Counted from the first letter of the stretch, positions 17,408 to 26,079 are shown. The stretch: 64,000 nt of DNA from Nitrospirota bacterium (GCA_009773415.1 WSNO01000003.1:1-64000), one strand, 5' to 3'. Notes: generated by a model not told the origin, from the letters alone. Program-made: numbers and translations.

Positions 17408-19225
17408 GTGAGCTTTCCTGAAGCCGCACAATACGCATTTCCTGCAGATGCCGTGCTCATGCAGGCGCTTAACAGCAGCCCACGTTACGGGAAAACTCTG
17501 CTCTTTACGAATCCGGTCGTAATAGTCCGCGCCGATGCCGTTGATGCTGTCCTCAAAGCGCTGAGCGAGGCCGAGTTGTGGCTCTCCCGGGGTTTTTACA
17601 TTGCCGGGTATGTTGCCTATGAGGCTGGTTATGCCTTTGAAGAACGTTTCGCCGGATACCGGACTTGTCTTGAAAACGGACCGCTTGTCTGGTTTGGCGT
17701 TTACAGAGGCGCAGAGCCGGCTGATGCCATTTTTCAGAATGCGGCTGAGTGCCAACGGACTGCGTTGGCTGTGCATCAGGATATCCTCGAGTACTCGCGT
17801 GCTGTTCAGCACATTCGCGACTACATTGCGGACGGCGATGCCTATCAGGTCAACTATACCTATCGTGCGTCGCTTGATGCCGTTCATGATCCTTTCGTCT
17901 TGTATAAAGCACTTTGCCGATTGCAGCGTTGCGAATATGCCGCGTATGTTCGCCATGATGAGCGGAGCATACTCAGCCTTTCGCCTGAATTGTTTTTTCA
18001 TGTTGACGGAGACGCAATCACTACCCGTCCCATGAAAGGAACCACGCGTCGAGGCAGGTCTTCATGCGAAGACAGAGCGCTGGCAGCCGCGCTGAGTTCC
18101 TGTCCGAAAAACCGGGCCGAAAATACGATGATTGTTGATCTGCTCAGAAACGACCTCGGCAGAATCTGCAAAACCGGAAGCGTCAGCGTTCGGTCAATGT
18201 TCGACATAGAGCGCTACGAAACCCTGCATCAGATGACTTCGACCGTTACAGGTGTATTGAGGAAGGACGTATCGTTTTCCGGCATTTTCCTGAATCTTTT
18301 TCCGAGCGGCTCCGTAACTGGTGCCCCAAAAATCAGGGCGATGGAGATAATTCATGAACTTGAAGAGACTCCGCGCGGGGTCTACACCGGCTCTATCGGC
18401 TACGCATCGCCAACCGGAGAGATGCTGTTCAATGTTGCAATCCGGACGCTTGTCATTGATAAAGGCAAGAGTGTGCTCGGTATCGGCAGCGGTGTCGTGT
18501 GGGATTCCGATGCCGGGGACGAGTACAGAGAGTGTCTGCTCAAATCTGAATTTCTTCGGAATGCCGGAGCCGAATCTCAGGAATTCAAGCTGGTTGAAAC
18601 ACTCCGGTACGAAGACGGATTCCCGCTTTTGTCTCTTCATCTTGACCGTCTTGCCGCTTCAGCTCACTATTTCGGATTCATCTTTTCCCGTGAACGAGTC
18701 ATCGCTGAGATTGACACATTCGCAGGGCATCTGGGTAAGGACACTCGCCTGAGAGTGAGACTGATGCTTTCACATGACGGCTCCATTGTCATGGAATCCG
18801 CGGAACTGAAAGAGTTGCCGCAGCTGCCAGTCGGTATCGGATTTTCGGGGAAATCAGTGCATTCCGACAACGCTTTCCTCTATCACAAAACCACGCGGCG
18901 AGAACTCTACGAAACGGAGCTCAAGTCGGCACAGGAGCAAGGCTTGTTTGATGTTCTTTTCCTGAATGAGCGCGGAGAAGTAACCGAGGGCTGTATCACC
19001 AATGTCTTTATCGAAAAGCACGGCAAGCTCCTTACTCCCCCGATTGCCTCCGGTCTGCTTGGCGGTGTCTATCGCAGGCATGTGCTGGAAACAAATTCCT
19101 GTGCGAATGAGTCAGTACTGAATCCGGACGATTTGCTCACCTGCGACCGCATTTTTGTATGCAACGCTGTCCGCGGCATGATACCGGCCGTTCTGACCGG
19201 TGCTGGAGATTTGGAGCGTCATTAA
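17408..19225 (+). CDS. pabB: PabB-PabC fusion: aminodeoxychorismate synthase component I and aminodeoxychorismate lyase
   Basis: Bifunctional enzyme that makes p-aminobenzoate from chorismate for folate. 605 residues, GTG start. Residues 1 to about 380 are PabB-like, with the chorismate-binding motifs PMKGTTRRG, NRAENTMIVDLLRNDLGR, FPSGSVTGAPKIRAMEII and GIGSGVVWDSD. After a short join (about 385) comes a PLP-fold class IV aminotransferase domain, the PabC type: ETLRYEDGFPLLSLHLDRL and the lysine in LYHKTTRRE, then NERGEVTEGCITNVFIE. The glutaminase subunit PabA is not adjacent. Its TAA overlaps the convergent ABC ATPase stop by 4 bp. Confidence 0.92.
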   Translation: MSFPEAAQYAFPADAVLMQALNSSPRYGKTLLFTNPVVIVRADAVDAVLKALSEAELWLSRGFYIAGYVAYEAGYAFEERFAGYRTCLENGPLVWFGVYRGAEPADAIFQNAAECQRTALAVHQDILEYSRAVQHIRDYIADGDAYQVNYTYRASLDAVHDPFVLYKALCRLQRCEYAAYVRHDERSILSLSPELFFHVDGDAITTRPMKGTTRRGRSSCEDRALAAALSSCPKNRAENTMIVDLLRNDLGRICKTGSVSVRSMFDIERYETLHQMTSTVTGVLRKDVSFSGIFLNLFPSGSVTGAPKIRAMEIIHELEETPRGVYTGSIGYASPTGEMLFNVAIRTLVIDKGKSVLGIGSGVVWDSDAGDEYRECLLKSEFLRNAGAESQEFKLVETLRYEDGFPLLSLHLDRLAASAHYFGFIFSRERVIAEIDTFAGHLGKDTRLRVRLMLSHDGSIVMESAELKELPQLPVGIGFSGKSVHSDNAFLYHKTTRRELYETELKSAQEQGLFDVLFLNERGEVTEGCITNVFIEKHGKLLTPPIASGLLGGVYRRHVLETNSCANESVLNPDDLLTCDRIFVCNAVRGMIPAVLTGAGDLERH

Positions 19226-19896
19226 TCGGCTTTGACAATAACACCGTCACGGATGCGGATAATGCGCCTCGCATATGATGCAATATGTTCATCATGAGTT
19301 ATTACAAGCACAGTCGTTCCCTGTTCATGCATCTGCGCCATGAGGTTCATTATTTCAGAAGCTGTCTGAGAGTCGAGCGCGCCGGTCGGCTCGTCAGCGA
19401 GAAGGAGTTCCGGCTTGTTCATGAGCGCTCGTGCAATTGCGACGCGCTGCTGCTGACCGCCTGAAAGCTGGTTTGGTCTGAAATTGGCGCGATCAGCCAG
19501 ACCCACCAGTGTGAGCAGTTCCAAAGCGCGCTGACGAGTTCCCTTTGCCGGTTCATCCATGTAAAGAGAAGGCAGGAGCACGTTTTCGAGAACTGTTGCA
19601 TACGGAAGCAGATAAAAGCTCTGAAAGACAAACCCGATATGTTCGTTGCGAACCAGAGACAACTCGTCATCAGTCATGTTCGACACTTCGCGGTCGGCAA
19701 GCATATAGCGGCCTGATGTCGGCGTGTCAAGACATCCGATAAGGTTCATCAGTGTAGTTTTGCCGGACCCTGAAGTGCCCATGATAGCCGCAAACTCACG
19801 GCGGTCTATGGAAAGATTGATCCCCTTGAGAACATCAACATCTTTGTCGCCGATGCGATAGGTCTTGCGGATATTTTCGAGCAGACAGAGCGGCAT
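19222..19896 (-). CDS. MacB/LolD-type ABC transporter ATPase
   Basis: 224 residues from the ATG at 19896, just after the stop of the MacA-like gene. An upstream in-frame ATG (19959) lies inside the previous gene and lacks the family's conserved N-terminus. Walker A GTSGSGKTT, signature LSGGQQQRVAIARALMN, Walker B LLLADEPTGALD and H-loop VLVITHDEHIA are intact. ATPases of this type drive FtsX-like permeases. No permease gene is next to it: downstream is the convergent pabBC gene. Confidence 0.92.
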   Translation of the reverse strand: MPLCLLENIRKTYRIGDKDVDVLKGINLSIDRREFAAIMGTSGSGKTTLMNLIGCLDTPTSGRYMLADREVSNMTDDELSLVRNEHIGFVFQSFYLLPYATVLENVLLPSLYMDEPAKGTRQRALELLTLVGLADRANFRPNQLSGGQQQRVAIARALMNKPELLLADEPTGALDSQTASEIMNLMAQMHEQGTTVLVITHDEHIASYARRIIRIRDGVIVKAD

Positions 19897-19897
19897 T

Positions 19898-21025
19898 TTA
19901 TTTCCGCTGGGAGCCTTGCTGTTGCTGCGGCTGTACCTGCTGCTCCGTTGCTTTTGCAAAGGGAAGAATAAGTTTCGTAGCTATTTCAGCGCCTTCACTG
20001 AGACCGGACAGAATTTCGGTCCTCTCCTCTCCCCGAACTCCGGTCTTGATTTCAACTTTTTCGACCTTACGGTCACCGGCGATTCGATATGCGACCTGCC
20101 TGCCCTTCTCAAATTTTATCGCAGCATTCGGAACAGTCAGGACATCTGTTTTTTCCGAGAAGACAATCTTGACCGTAGTCGTCATTTCGGGCTTCAGCAG
20201 CGCCGCATCTTCCTTGCTGATTTTGACGATGGCAAGATAATAGACGATATTTTCCTTCACCACCGGCTGCGGATAAACCTGCGAGATGTTTCCTTGAAAA
20301 ATCCTGTCGGGGAAGGTGTCAACACGGTACTCGGTTTTTTGGCCGGGCGTTACCCGGGAAATATCCGTTTCATCAACATAAATCCACATCTCAAGGCTCG
20401 TCGGATCAAGCACGGTTACCAGGTTTGCGACCTGAAGTCCGGCCACCACGGTTTCGCCTTCCTGCGCCGTGACGTCAGAGACAATACCGCTGATAGGGGT
20501 ATGAATTCGGGTATAGGAAAGCTTTGTTTCCTGCTGTTTCATGAGTGCTGTGATGTCGGCAATCCGCGCAGCAGTAGCTTCATACTGACTTTTCGCCCGA
20601 TCTACGGCGTCTTTCGTGGTGTACTCTTCTTTCAGGAGCTCACGCTCGCGCTCATAGGTCAGCTTAGCATAGTGATGGTTCGCTTTTGCCTCAGCCAGAG
20701 CTGCTCTCTGCTGTTCAACGGCTTTGGAGAGTTCCCTGTCGTCAATGAGCGCGACAAGCTGATCTTTCATGACGCGATCTCCAACTTTGACCATCATCTT
20801 CATGATGGTGCCGGTTGCGCGAGCTCCGATCTTGACTACTGCCCCTACCTGTGGCTTGATGATACCCGTTTCAACGATTATTCCCCTGAGGTTTCCTTTC
20901 GCGGCAGTTGCTGTCTCAAGTATCTGAATCTCTTCCTTTTTAAAGAATATGGAATAGACAAGAGCCCCGGCAATAAACAGGAGAACAACCCCGATTGCAA
21001 GAAGGAATAGTTTTTTTCTGCTCAT
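19898..21025 (-). CDS. MacA-like periplasmic adaptor (membrane fusion protein)
   Basis: 375 residues. One N-terminal membrane anchor (LFLLAIGVVLLFIAGALVYSIFF), then a barrel-sandwich lipoyl-like domain (ARATGTIMKMMVKVGDRVMKDQLVALID). The helical hairpin extends to about 190 and returns through YTRIHTPISGIVSDVTAQEGETV. A beta-barrel and a membrane-proximal region complete the fold. The C-terminus is a glutamine-rich tail (QQVQPQQQQGSQRK). It overlaps the tolC-like gene by 4 bp upstream and nearly touches the ATPase downstream, so the three act together as a tripartite efflux or secretion system. Confidence 0.9.
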   Translation of the reverse strand: MSRKKLFLLAIGVVLLFIAGALVYSIFFKKEEIQILETATAAKGNLRGIIVETGIIKPQVGAVVKIGARATGTIMKMMVKVGDRVMKDQLVALIDDRELSKAVEQQRAALAEAKANHHYAKLTYERERELLKEEYTTKDAVDRAKSQYEATAARIADITALMKQQETKLSYTRIHTPISGIVSDVTAQEGETVVAGLQVANLVTVLDPTSLEMWIYVDETDISRVTPGQKTEYRVDTFPDRIFQGNISQVYPQPVVKENIVYYLAIVKISKEDAALLKPEMTTTVKIVFSEKTDVLTVPNAAIKFEKGRQVAYRIAGDRKVEKVEIKTGVRGEERTEILSGLSEGAEIATKLILPFAKATEQQVQPQQQQGSQRK

Positions 21026-22323
21026 TTGAGTACCTGAGGAATGGTTGATGACGGGTCTGATGGCAAGGCCTCGAGGCGGGGGACTGCGGCGGCACGTTCA
21101 AGGACAGCTTTTGAGGTCTGAATATCAAGTCGTGTCAGAATGAGCTGATCGCGGGCATCAGCCAGAAGACTTTCTGCCTGTACGAGTGAGAGAATGTCAG
21201 CCTTGCCGACTTTGTATTCGCCGAATGACTGTTTGTAATTATATTCAGCTTGCTTCAGCTGCTCACGGGCAACATTCAGCTTGCTGTGGGCGGTGATGAG
21301 ATCTTCAAACGATTTCTGTACGGACAACACCAGTTCGCGCCTGATATCCAGAAGCTTCTCCGCGGCAACATCAGTCTCGATTGAAGCCGACTTTGTCTTA
21401 AAAAACCTTCCGAGTTCAAAGATGCTCCACTTTGCCGAGAGCCCGACGATTCGGTCGTCGGCATGAGGCAATGAAGAAAAGCCGCTTTTGTTCCACGAAT
21501 ACGATGCGTCCGCGCTCAGTACAGGCCAGAAGGCGCTCATTTCGATCTTCCTGGTATTTCGTGCAATCGAAACGGTATTCTCGGCCTGTCGTATTTCAGG
21601 CCTCTCCAATACAGCCGCATGCAATGCTGAGAGAGACGGAATGTCAGGCGGCGCATCGAGCGCTCCTTCAAGGGTTGGTTTATCGCCGAGGCGGCCGCCA
21701 ATGAGCGAGTTCAGATCCGCTTCTGATTTGCGCAGAGCGCCTTCGGCGTTAATGACATTGAACTTTGCCTGCTGTAAGCGGACCGAAGCCTGCAGGGTAT
21801 CTGAAATCTTTGCAATGCCATGTTTATAGCGACCTTGAGCAACTTCAAGATCCTTCTCCGCATCTTTCAGTTGAAGCATTTTCTGTTCGAGCGAATCGCG
21901 TCTGGCCAATGCAGTGTAGAAGGCTATCTTCACATTGAATTCAAGGTAAATAAGCTGTTTTCTCGCCTCTTCGGTAACGGTTTCAAAATTGAGGCGGGCG
22001 CTATTCCGGTTCGCATATCTCTTCCCTCCGTCAAACAACAGATAGGAGAGAGTCAGATTATAGCCGCGCTCGGTATAGTCGCGTCCGGCAAGAGAACTGT
22101 CATAGTGACGGTCATAAAACGCGGCAGCGTCAAGCGCTGGGAAAAAGGGTCCGAGAGTCGCATCGTACAAGGCCTCGCTTGACCTGATCTTCAGCAGTGC
22201 CGCCTTGTAGCCAGGCAACGTATCACGCGCTCTGGCAAGGGATTCCTCGAGTGTCAGTGCGTCAACAGTCGAAACAATCAGCAGTGCGGCAAGTGTGCAG
22301 ATAGCGGTGAGTTTCCGAATCAT
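21022..22323 (-). CDS. TolC-like outer-membrane efflux protein
   Basis: 433 residues with a signal peptide (IRKLTAICTLAALLIVSTVDA). The chosen ATG is at 22323; the in-frame ATG 21 nt upstream would put a charged stretch in front of the signal. Two homologous helical halves typical of OEP channels are seen, with TLEESLARARDTLP in the first and LLDIRRELVLSVQKSFEDLITAHSKLN and YKVGKADILSLVQAESLLADARDQ in the second. First gene of the efflux operon. Confidence 0.88.
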   Translation of the reverse strand: MIRKLTAICTLAALLIVSTVDALTLEESLARARDTLPGYKAALLKIRSSEALYDATLGPFFPALDAAAFYDRHYDSSLAGRDYTERGYNLTLSYLLFDGGKRYANRNSARLNFETVTEEARKQLIYLEFNVKIAFYTALARRDSLEQKMLQLKDAEKDLEVAQGRYKHGIAKISDTLQASVRLQQAKFNVINAEGALRKSEADLNSLIGGRLGDKPTLEGALDAPPDIPSLSALHAAVLERPEIRQAENTVSIARNTRKIEMSAFWPVLSADASYSWNKSGFSSLPHADDRIVGLSAKWSIFELGRFFKTKSASIETDVAAEKLLDIRRELVLSVQKSFEDLITAHSKLNVAREQLKQAEYNYKQSFGEYKVGKADILSLVQAESLLADARDQLILTRLDIQTSKAVLERAAAVPRLEALPSDPSSTIPQVLK

Positions 22324-22442
22324 GAGAATCCCGTCCTGAAGCACTTTGATTTTTAAAGTAAATCTAATGTATACCTTAGCATAGACGAAAAAATGATGAC
22401 AATAACCACAGCGCAGAGAGCGGAAGGATATTTGTGATGATA

Positions 22443-23645
22443 TCAGAGTTTTTTTTTGGCAGCCGGACTATTCGGAAAAGCCCGCAGTGCATCTGCTGCG
22501 AGCTGTTTTATCGGAATGCCTGTCTTTCCTGACAATGCTTTGAGGTCGGCATACTCGAAGGACGTGTTCATGACATCATCGCCAAGTCGTCCGACTTTGG
22601 CGCGGATCGTGCCAAAAGGAAGCCTGATGCTGGCAATCGTGCGGTCCAGAACAATCCTGTCCACGGGATAGATACGCACTCCAAGTGTGGTAGAGTTCCT
22701 GAAGAGAATCTCAGCGAGTTTTGCAATCATCCCGTGGCGGGCAAGGATGCAGATTTTGGTTGCAGGTCTGCTTTTTTTCATGATCACCTGCTCCAGCCAG
22801 ACATCAAGAGCCCCTGCCTCAAGGAGTTTGTCCATCACATCATCGAATATCTGCGGGTTCATGTCGTCAATGTTCGTTTCCATGACCATCGTCTCAGCGG
22901 TTTCATGAGGCTGCAATGCTGAACCAAGCGTGTGTGCAAGTGTCAGCCGAAGGACATTCGGCTGGGTCTGAAGATCCACGCTGCCTGCCCCGTAAGCGGT
23001 ACGGAGCGGGATGCTGACAGGCATAGGGCCGCTTATGGCGGAGAGTCCGTTCAGAAGGGCGGCGCCGGTAGGAGTTGTAAGTTCGTAGGGAACATCTGAC
23101 CCGTATGCGGCAAAGCTCTTCAGCAATTCGGCTGTTGCCGGTGCAGGAACCGGCAGGATGCCGTGGGCTGTCTTAACGGTTCCGCTTCCCATATTAATCG
23201 GGGATACACTTAATCGCTCAACCCCAAGCATATGAAGACCTATTACTGCCCCGAAAATATCGACGATACAGTCTACGGCTGACAGTTCATGAAGATGCGT
23301 ATCCTCAAACGGCACTCCATGAACTTTTGCTTCGGCCCGGAAAAGCAGTTCAAAGACATGAAGTCCCTTCTGTTGTAAATCCGGCGAAATCTCCGAGTTC
23401 TTTATGATCCGACAGATATCCTTCCACGTCCGCGCGGGGCGCACATTTTTTGTAAGAATGACATCCAGCTTTGTGGCGGCAATCCCATGGCGAATAACCT
23501 TCTTCGCAGAAAGTCGATAGCCGTTAATCGGAATCTTTTTCAGTTCTTGTTTTAACGATACAAGAGAAACACCCGCATCAACGAGCACCCCGAGCAGCAT
23601 GTCGCCGCTCAATCCGGAAAAGGCATCGAGATGTGCAATTTTCAT
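22443..23645 (-). CDS. larC: LarC-like nickel insertase (pyridinium bisthiocarboxylate nickel insertion)
   Basis: 400 residues of the LarC (DUF111) family, which inserts nickel into the pincer cofactor of lactate racemase and related enzymes. Signatures: HLDAFSGLSGDMLLGVLVDAG at the start, HLHELSAVDCIVDIFG, PVPAPATAELLK and ELTTPTGAALL. The C-terminal half has METNIDDMNPQIF and DVWLEQVIMKKSRPATKI. The gene is a single frame, unlike L. plantarum, where larC needs a programmed frameshift. larB and larE are not adjacent. The nickel theme fits the hydrogenase at the left edge, but no direct link is shown. Confidence 0.9.
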   Translation of the reverse strand: MKIAHLDAFSGLSGDMLLGVLVDAGVSLVSLKQELKKIPINGYRLSAKKVIRHGIAATKLDVILTKNVRPARTWKDICRIIKNSEISPDLQQKGLHVFELLFRAEAKVHGVPFEDTHLHELSAVDCIVDIFGAVIGLHMLGVERLSVSPINMGSGTVKTAHGILPVPAPATAELLKSFAAYGSDVPYELTTPTGAALLNGLSAISGPMPVSIPLRTAYGAGSVDLQTQPNVLRLTLAHTLGSALQPHETAETMVMETNIDDMNPQIFDDVMDKLLEAGALDVWLEQVIMKKSRPATKICILARHGMIAKLAEILFRNSTTLGVRIYPVDRIVLDRTIASIRLPFGTIRAKVGRLGDDVMNTSFEYADLKALSGKTGIPIKQLAADALRAFPNSPAAKKKL

Positions 23646-23728
23646 TGAAATAGTTTACAGTATCCGCAGAAATTTGGTTATGGGCATGCTTATTCGATCT
23701 CAGCAGCACTGTACCGGAGGTGACAGCC

Positions 23729-24268
23729 GTGAAGATTGTATCAGAGAAAAATATTGCCGGCAAAACACTGCAGCTTGTGAGTGGCGACATTACCGAGCGC
23801 GATACGGACGCCATCGTAAATGCTGCAAATAAACATCTGCAGCACGGCGGCGGCGTTGCTGGCGCGATTGTGAGGAAGGGCGGGTCGATTATTCAGGAGG
23901 AAAGCAACCGAATCGGCTTTGTCCCGACCGGCAATGCAGTGATGACGTCTGCCGGGAGCCTCAAGGCGAAGCATGTCATTCATGCCGTCGGTCCACGCAT
24001 AGGTGAAGGGGATGAGGAAATGAAACTGACTCGTGCCGTGCAGCAGACTCTTCTGCTGGCATCTGAACGCGAACTGAAGAGTATTTCGATGCCTGCAATC
24101 AGTTCCGGAATCTTCGGATTCCCGAAAGACCGCTGCGCAAAGATATTGGTGCATGAGTCGAGGTCATTTCTCATCAATAATCCGGAATCGTCGCTCGATC
24201 TGATTGAATTCTGCATTTTCGACGATGAAACCCTTGGATTTTTTCAGCAGGAATTTGCTAAACTTTAA
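23729..24268 (+). CDS. macro-domain ADP-ribose-processing protein
   Basis: 179 residues from GTG at 23729, which has GGAGG 8 nt upstream; the in-frame GTG at 23720 overlaps that site. Macro domain, ADP-ribose or O-acetyl-ADP-ribose deacetylase type: GDITERDTDAIVNAANKHLQ, GGGVAGAIVRKGG, HAVGPR and AISSGIFGFPKDRCA. The gene is directly followed by tRNA-Thr, 34 bp downstream. Confidence 0.93.
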   Translation: MKIVSEKNIAGKTLQLVSGDITERDTDAIVNAANKHLQHGGGVAGAIVRKGGSIIQEESNRIGFVPTGNAVMTSAGSLKAKHVIHAVGPRIGEGDEEMKLTRAVQQTLLLASERELKSISMPAISSGIFGFPKDRCAKILVHESRSFLINNPESSLDLIEFCIFDDETLGFFQQEFAKL

Positions 24269-24302
24269 AGCTTTGGGTGATGCTGTCGGTGCACCAGAAG
24301 CT

Positions 24303-24377
24303 GCCGGGATAGCACAGTGGTAGTGCAGCTGATTCGTAATCAGCAGGTCGTCGGTTCAAATCCGATTCCCGGCTCCA
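24303..24377 (+). tRNA. tRNA-Thr(CGU)
   Basis: Cloverleaf drawn by hand. Acceptor GCCGGGA pairs with TCCCGGC, D-stem GCAC/GTGC, anticodon stem GCTGA/TCAGC with loop TTCGTAA (anticodon CGT, reads ACG), T-stem GTCGG/CCGAT with loop TTCAAAT. CCA is encoded at 24375-24377. Confidence 0.93.
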
Positions 24378-24380
24378 TTT

Positions 24381-24432
24381 CAAAACGAAGGGATTTCAAG
24401 GCCTTATGGGTTTTTGAAATCCCTTCGTTTTG
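24381..24432 (+). terminator. 19-bp perfect inverted repeat after tRNA-Thr
   Basis: CAAAACGAAGGGATTTCAA at 24381-24399 is exactly repeated in inverse at 24414-24432, with a 14-nt spacer. It starts 3 bp after the CCA end, so it is the likely transcription end or processing hairpin of the tRNA. The right arm ends in GTTTTG rather than a long T-run. It could also be a terminus left by insertion, since IS remnants follow. Confidence 0.6.
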
Positions 24433-24589
24433 TCCGAAAACAGAAATTCAGGCAATTTGTGCAGGTTGTGTGCGAGTTGCATCGAATTATCATGATTTTC
24501 TTTTTGCATTCATGATCGTGTTTGATATATCTCTTGGTCATTGAAAGTGGAGGTTTGACCCCTGCTGTCAATAGTAGACCCCAAAGCAC

Positions 24590-24853
24590 TCAGGCAACGA
24601 GCAGTTCTTTATTGAACTTTCTCTCAAAGGCAGCCGGCGACAGATAGCCAAGCTGAGCCTGTATGCGCTACCGATTGTAAAACACCCCGATATACTCTGT
24701 AATCTCCCGTCTCGCCTCCTCTTTAGTTCTGTACTTCCGGTGATGCGCCAGCTCCGTCTTCAACAAATCCCAGAAACTCGCCATCGGGGAATTGTCATAG
24801 CAGTTGCCTTTTCTGCTCATCGACGAGATCATACCGAACTGGTCAAGCAGCTT
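24590..24853 (-). pseudogene. IS3-family transposase OrfB, C-terminal fragment
   Basis: Reading minus from 24853 gives KLLDQFGMISSMSRKGNCYD, then NSPMASFWDLLKTELAHH, and a C-terminal LGYLSPAAFERKFNKELLVA before a TGA. This is the end of an IS3-type integrase domain, including the catalytic-Glu region. There is an in-frame TAG at 24668-24670, in place of the usual Gln/Arg codon, and a TAG immediately upstream at 24854-24856, so it is dead. It is not the element at 1847-2438. The rest of the interval 24433-24948 shows no other gene. Confidence 0.8.
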
Positions 24854-24948
24854 CTATAGGAAGGGGCGCAGTACTGGCTGTATAGGCGTCTACGTGAGAG
24901 GGGCGCTTGCGGTTGCATTCCCTTACTTCATTCCGCTATATTTCCGGC

Positions 24949-25713
24949 ATGAGTGAAAACGAAGACCAAGATCGTATCCGTAGAGAACGGCTTGAGGAAA
25001 TCGATAGTCGTGTTCAGCGAGGGAAGTTATTGTCCTTCCTGGGAAACAGCTTATGTTTGATGCTGATCGGTGCATTTATCTATTTCATCTTTGTAGGTGA
25101 TTCAAATATCGTATCAAGGATTTTGTCGGGCGCTTCGAAGAAAGCTCCTGAGCATGCCGTCCCCGCTCAGGCATCAAGGGCTGTCGAAACATCACAGCCG
25201 CGCATTGATAAGGTTGAAACGCCTGCAAAAGGTCTTTATGTAGTCCCTTTTGCTTCTCGCGATAACAATATCAAATATCTTCAGATATCAATTAATGGGC
25301 TCCCCTTTGAAGCTATGCTGGATACTGGCGCTTCTAGTATTGCAGTGACAAGGGAGACCGTTGAAAGATTAGGTGTCACACGCTTCGATGGGAGAGTGAT
25401 GAGTCATACCGCCAATGGCAAGGCCTATGGCTACCTCTTTAAATGTGCTTCAGTTCGATTGGGTCAGGTTGAAGTGAAGGATGTTGAATGCAAATATATG
25501 CCAAACCTGAACATGAACCTATTGGGTAGGGCTTTTCTGAAGAATTTCAATCTTTCGATTAATGAACTTGAGAAGACTCTGACTCTTGTGCCAATCAGTG
25601 AGAAAGTGATAGCCACAAAGGACGGTTTCAAGATTGTAAGCGGCGATGGCTGGGCCGAAGTGGATGGCCATAAATACGTTCTTCAGAATGGAAAGCTGGT
25701 AAGAACCAAATAA
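24949..25713 (+). CDS. retropepsin-like (clan AA) membrane-anchored aspartic protease
   Basis: 254 residues from the ATG at 24949; the upstream TTG frame lies in remnant sequence. A cytoplasmic charged N-terminus is followed by one membrane segment (LGNSLCLMLIGAFIYFIFVG), a linker, and an aspartic protease core with the single motif MLDTGASSIAVTRETVERLG (Asp-Thr-Gly). The strand pattern VEVKDVECKYMPNLNMNLLGRAFL is typical of retropepsin-like monomers that dimerise. The C-terminal extension beyond about 215 is unassigned. Substrate unknown. It lies between two decayed stretches. Confidence 0.82.
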   Translation: MSENEDQDRIRRERLEEIDSRVQRGKLLSFLGNSLCLMLIGAFIYFIFVGDSNIVSRILSGASKKAPEHAVPAQASRAVETSQPRIDKVETPAKGLYVVPFASRDNNIKYLQISINGLPFEAMLDTGASSIAVTRETVERLGVTRFDGRVMSHTANGKAYGYLFKCASVRLGQVEVKDVECKYMPNLNMNLLGRAFLKNFNLSINELEKTLTLVPISEKVIATKDGFKIVSGDGWAEVDGHKYVLQNGKLVRTK

Positions 25714-25741
25714 CAGTACTGCCGACGAAAGGAGTAATCAT

Positions 25742-25894
25742 ATGTCACCTATCATAAAGCATGTCGGATATTTTTGTCACAGAAAGTATCATGGATGTGA
25801 GTATGCGTCAGTTGCCGTCAGGATGACCCGCTCAGGCCGCGTCCGGCGGCAATTCATGAAAGGGATGTTCTCAGCCATGGACTCCGGCATCTGA
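25742..25894 (+). CDS. possible small ORF in a decayed interval
   Basis: 50 codons with a good AAGGAG 7 nt before the ATG. No family recognised; composition is basic (HRKYHGCEYASVAVRMTRSG). The interval 25714-26079 also contains overlapping, frame-broken stretches on both strands: DVRYADMLGEDACRTFSIFQ in another plus frame after 25870, and NKLSCGLRLKDAESP on the minus strand. None is a full gene. I think most of this interval is a degraded gene, and this ORF may be its first part. Confidence 0.3.
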   Translation: MSPIIKHVGYFCHRKYHGCEYASVAVRMTRSGRVRRQFMKGMFSAMDSGI

Positions 25895-26079
25895 GCGTCC
25901 TCGTTTGTGAAGATGGTGATGTACGATACGCGGATATGCTCGGCGAGGACGCGTGCAGGACTTTCAGCATCTTTCAGCCGCAGACCGCAGGACAGCTTAT
26001 TTAGCTGCTCCCTCAATGTGCAGATATGCTGAGAATTTTCTCCTTTGCTTCGAGAGTCGTTTTCTCCATATAATTAATC

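Noticed and set aside
25892-25894. TGA ending the 50-codon ORF as Sec codon
   Set aside because: The reading after it is basic low-information sequence without a Cys-type motif, and the sensible continuation is in another frame.
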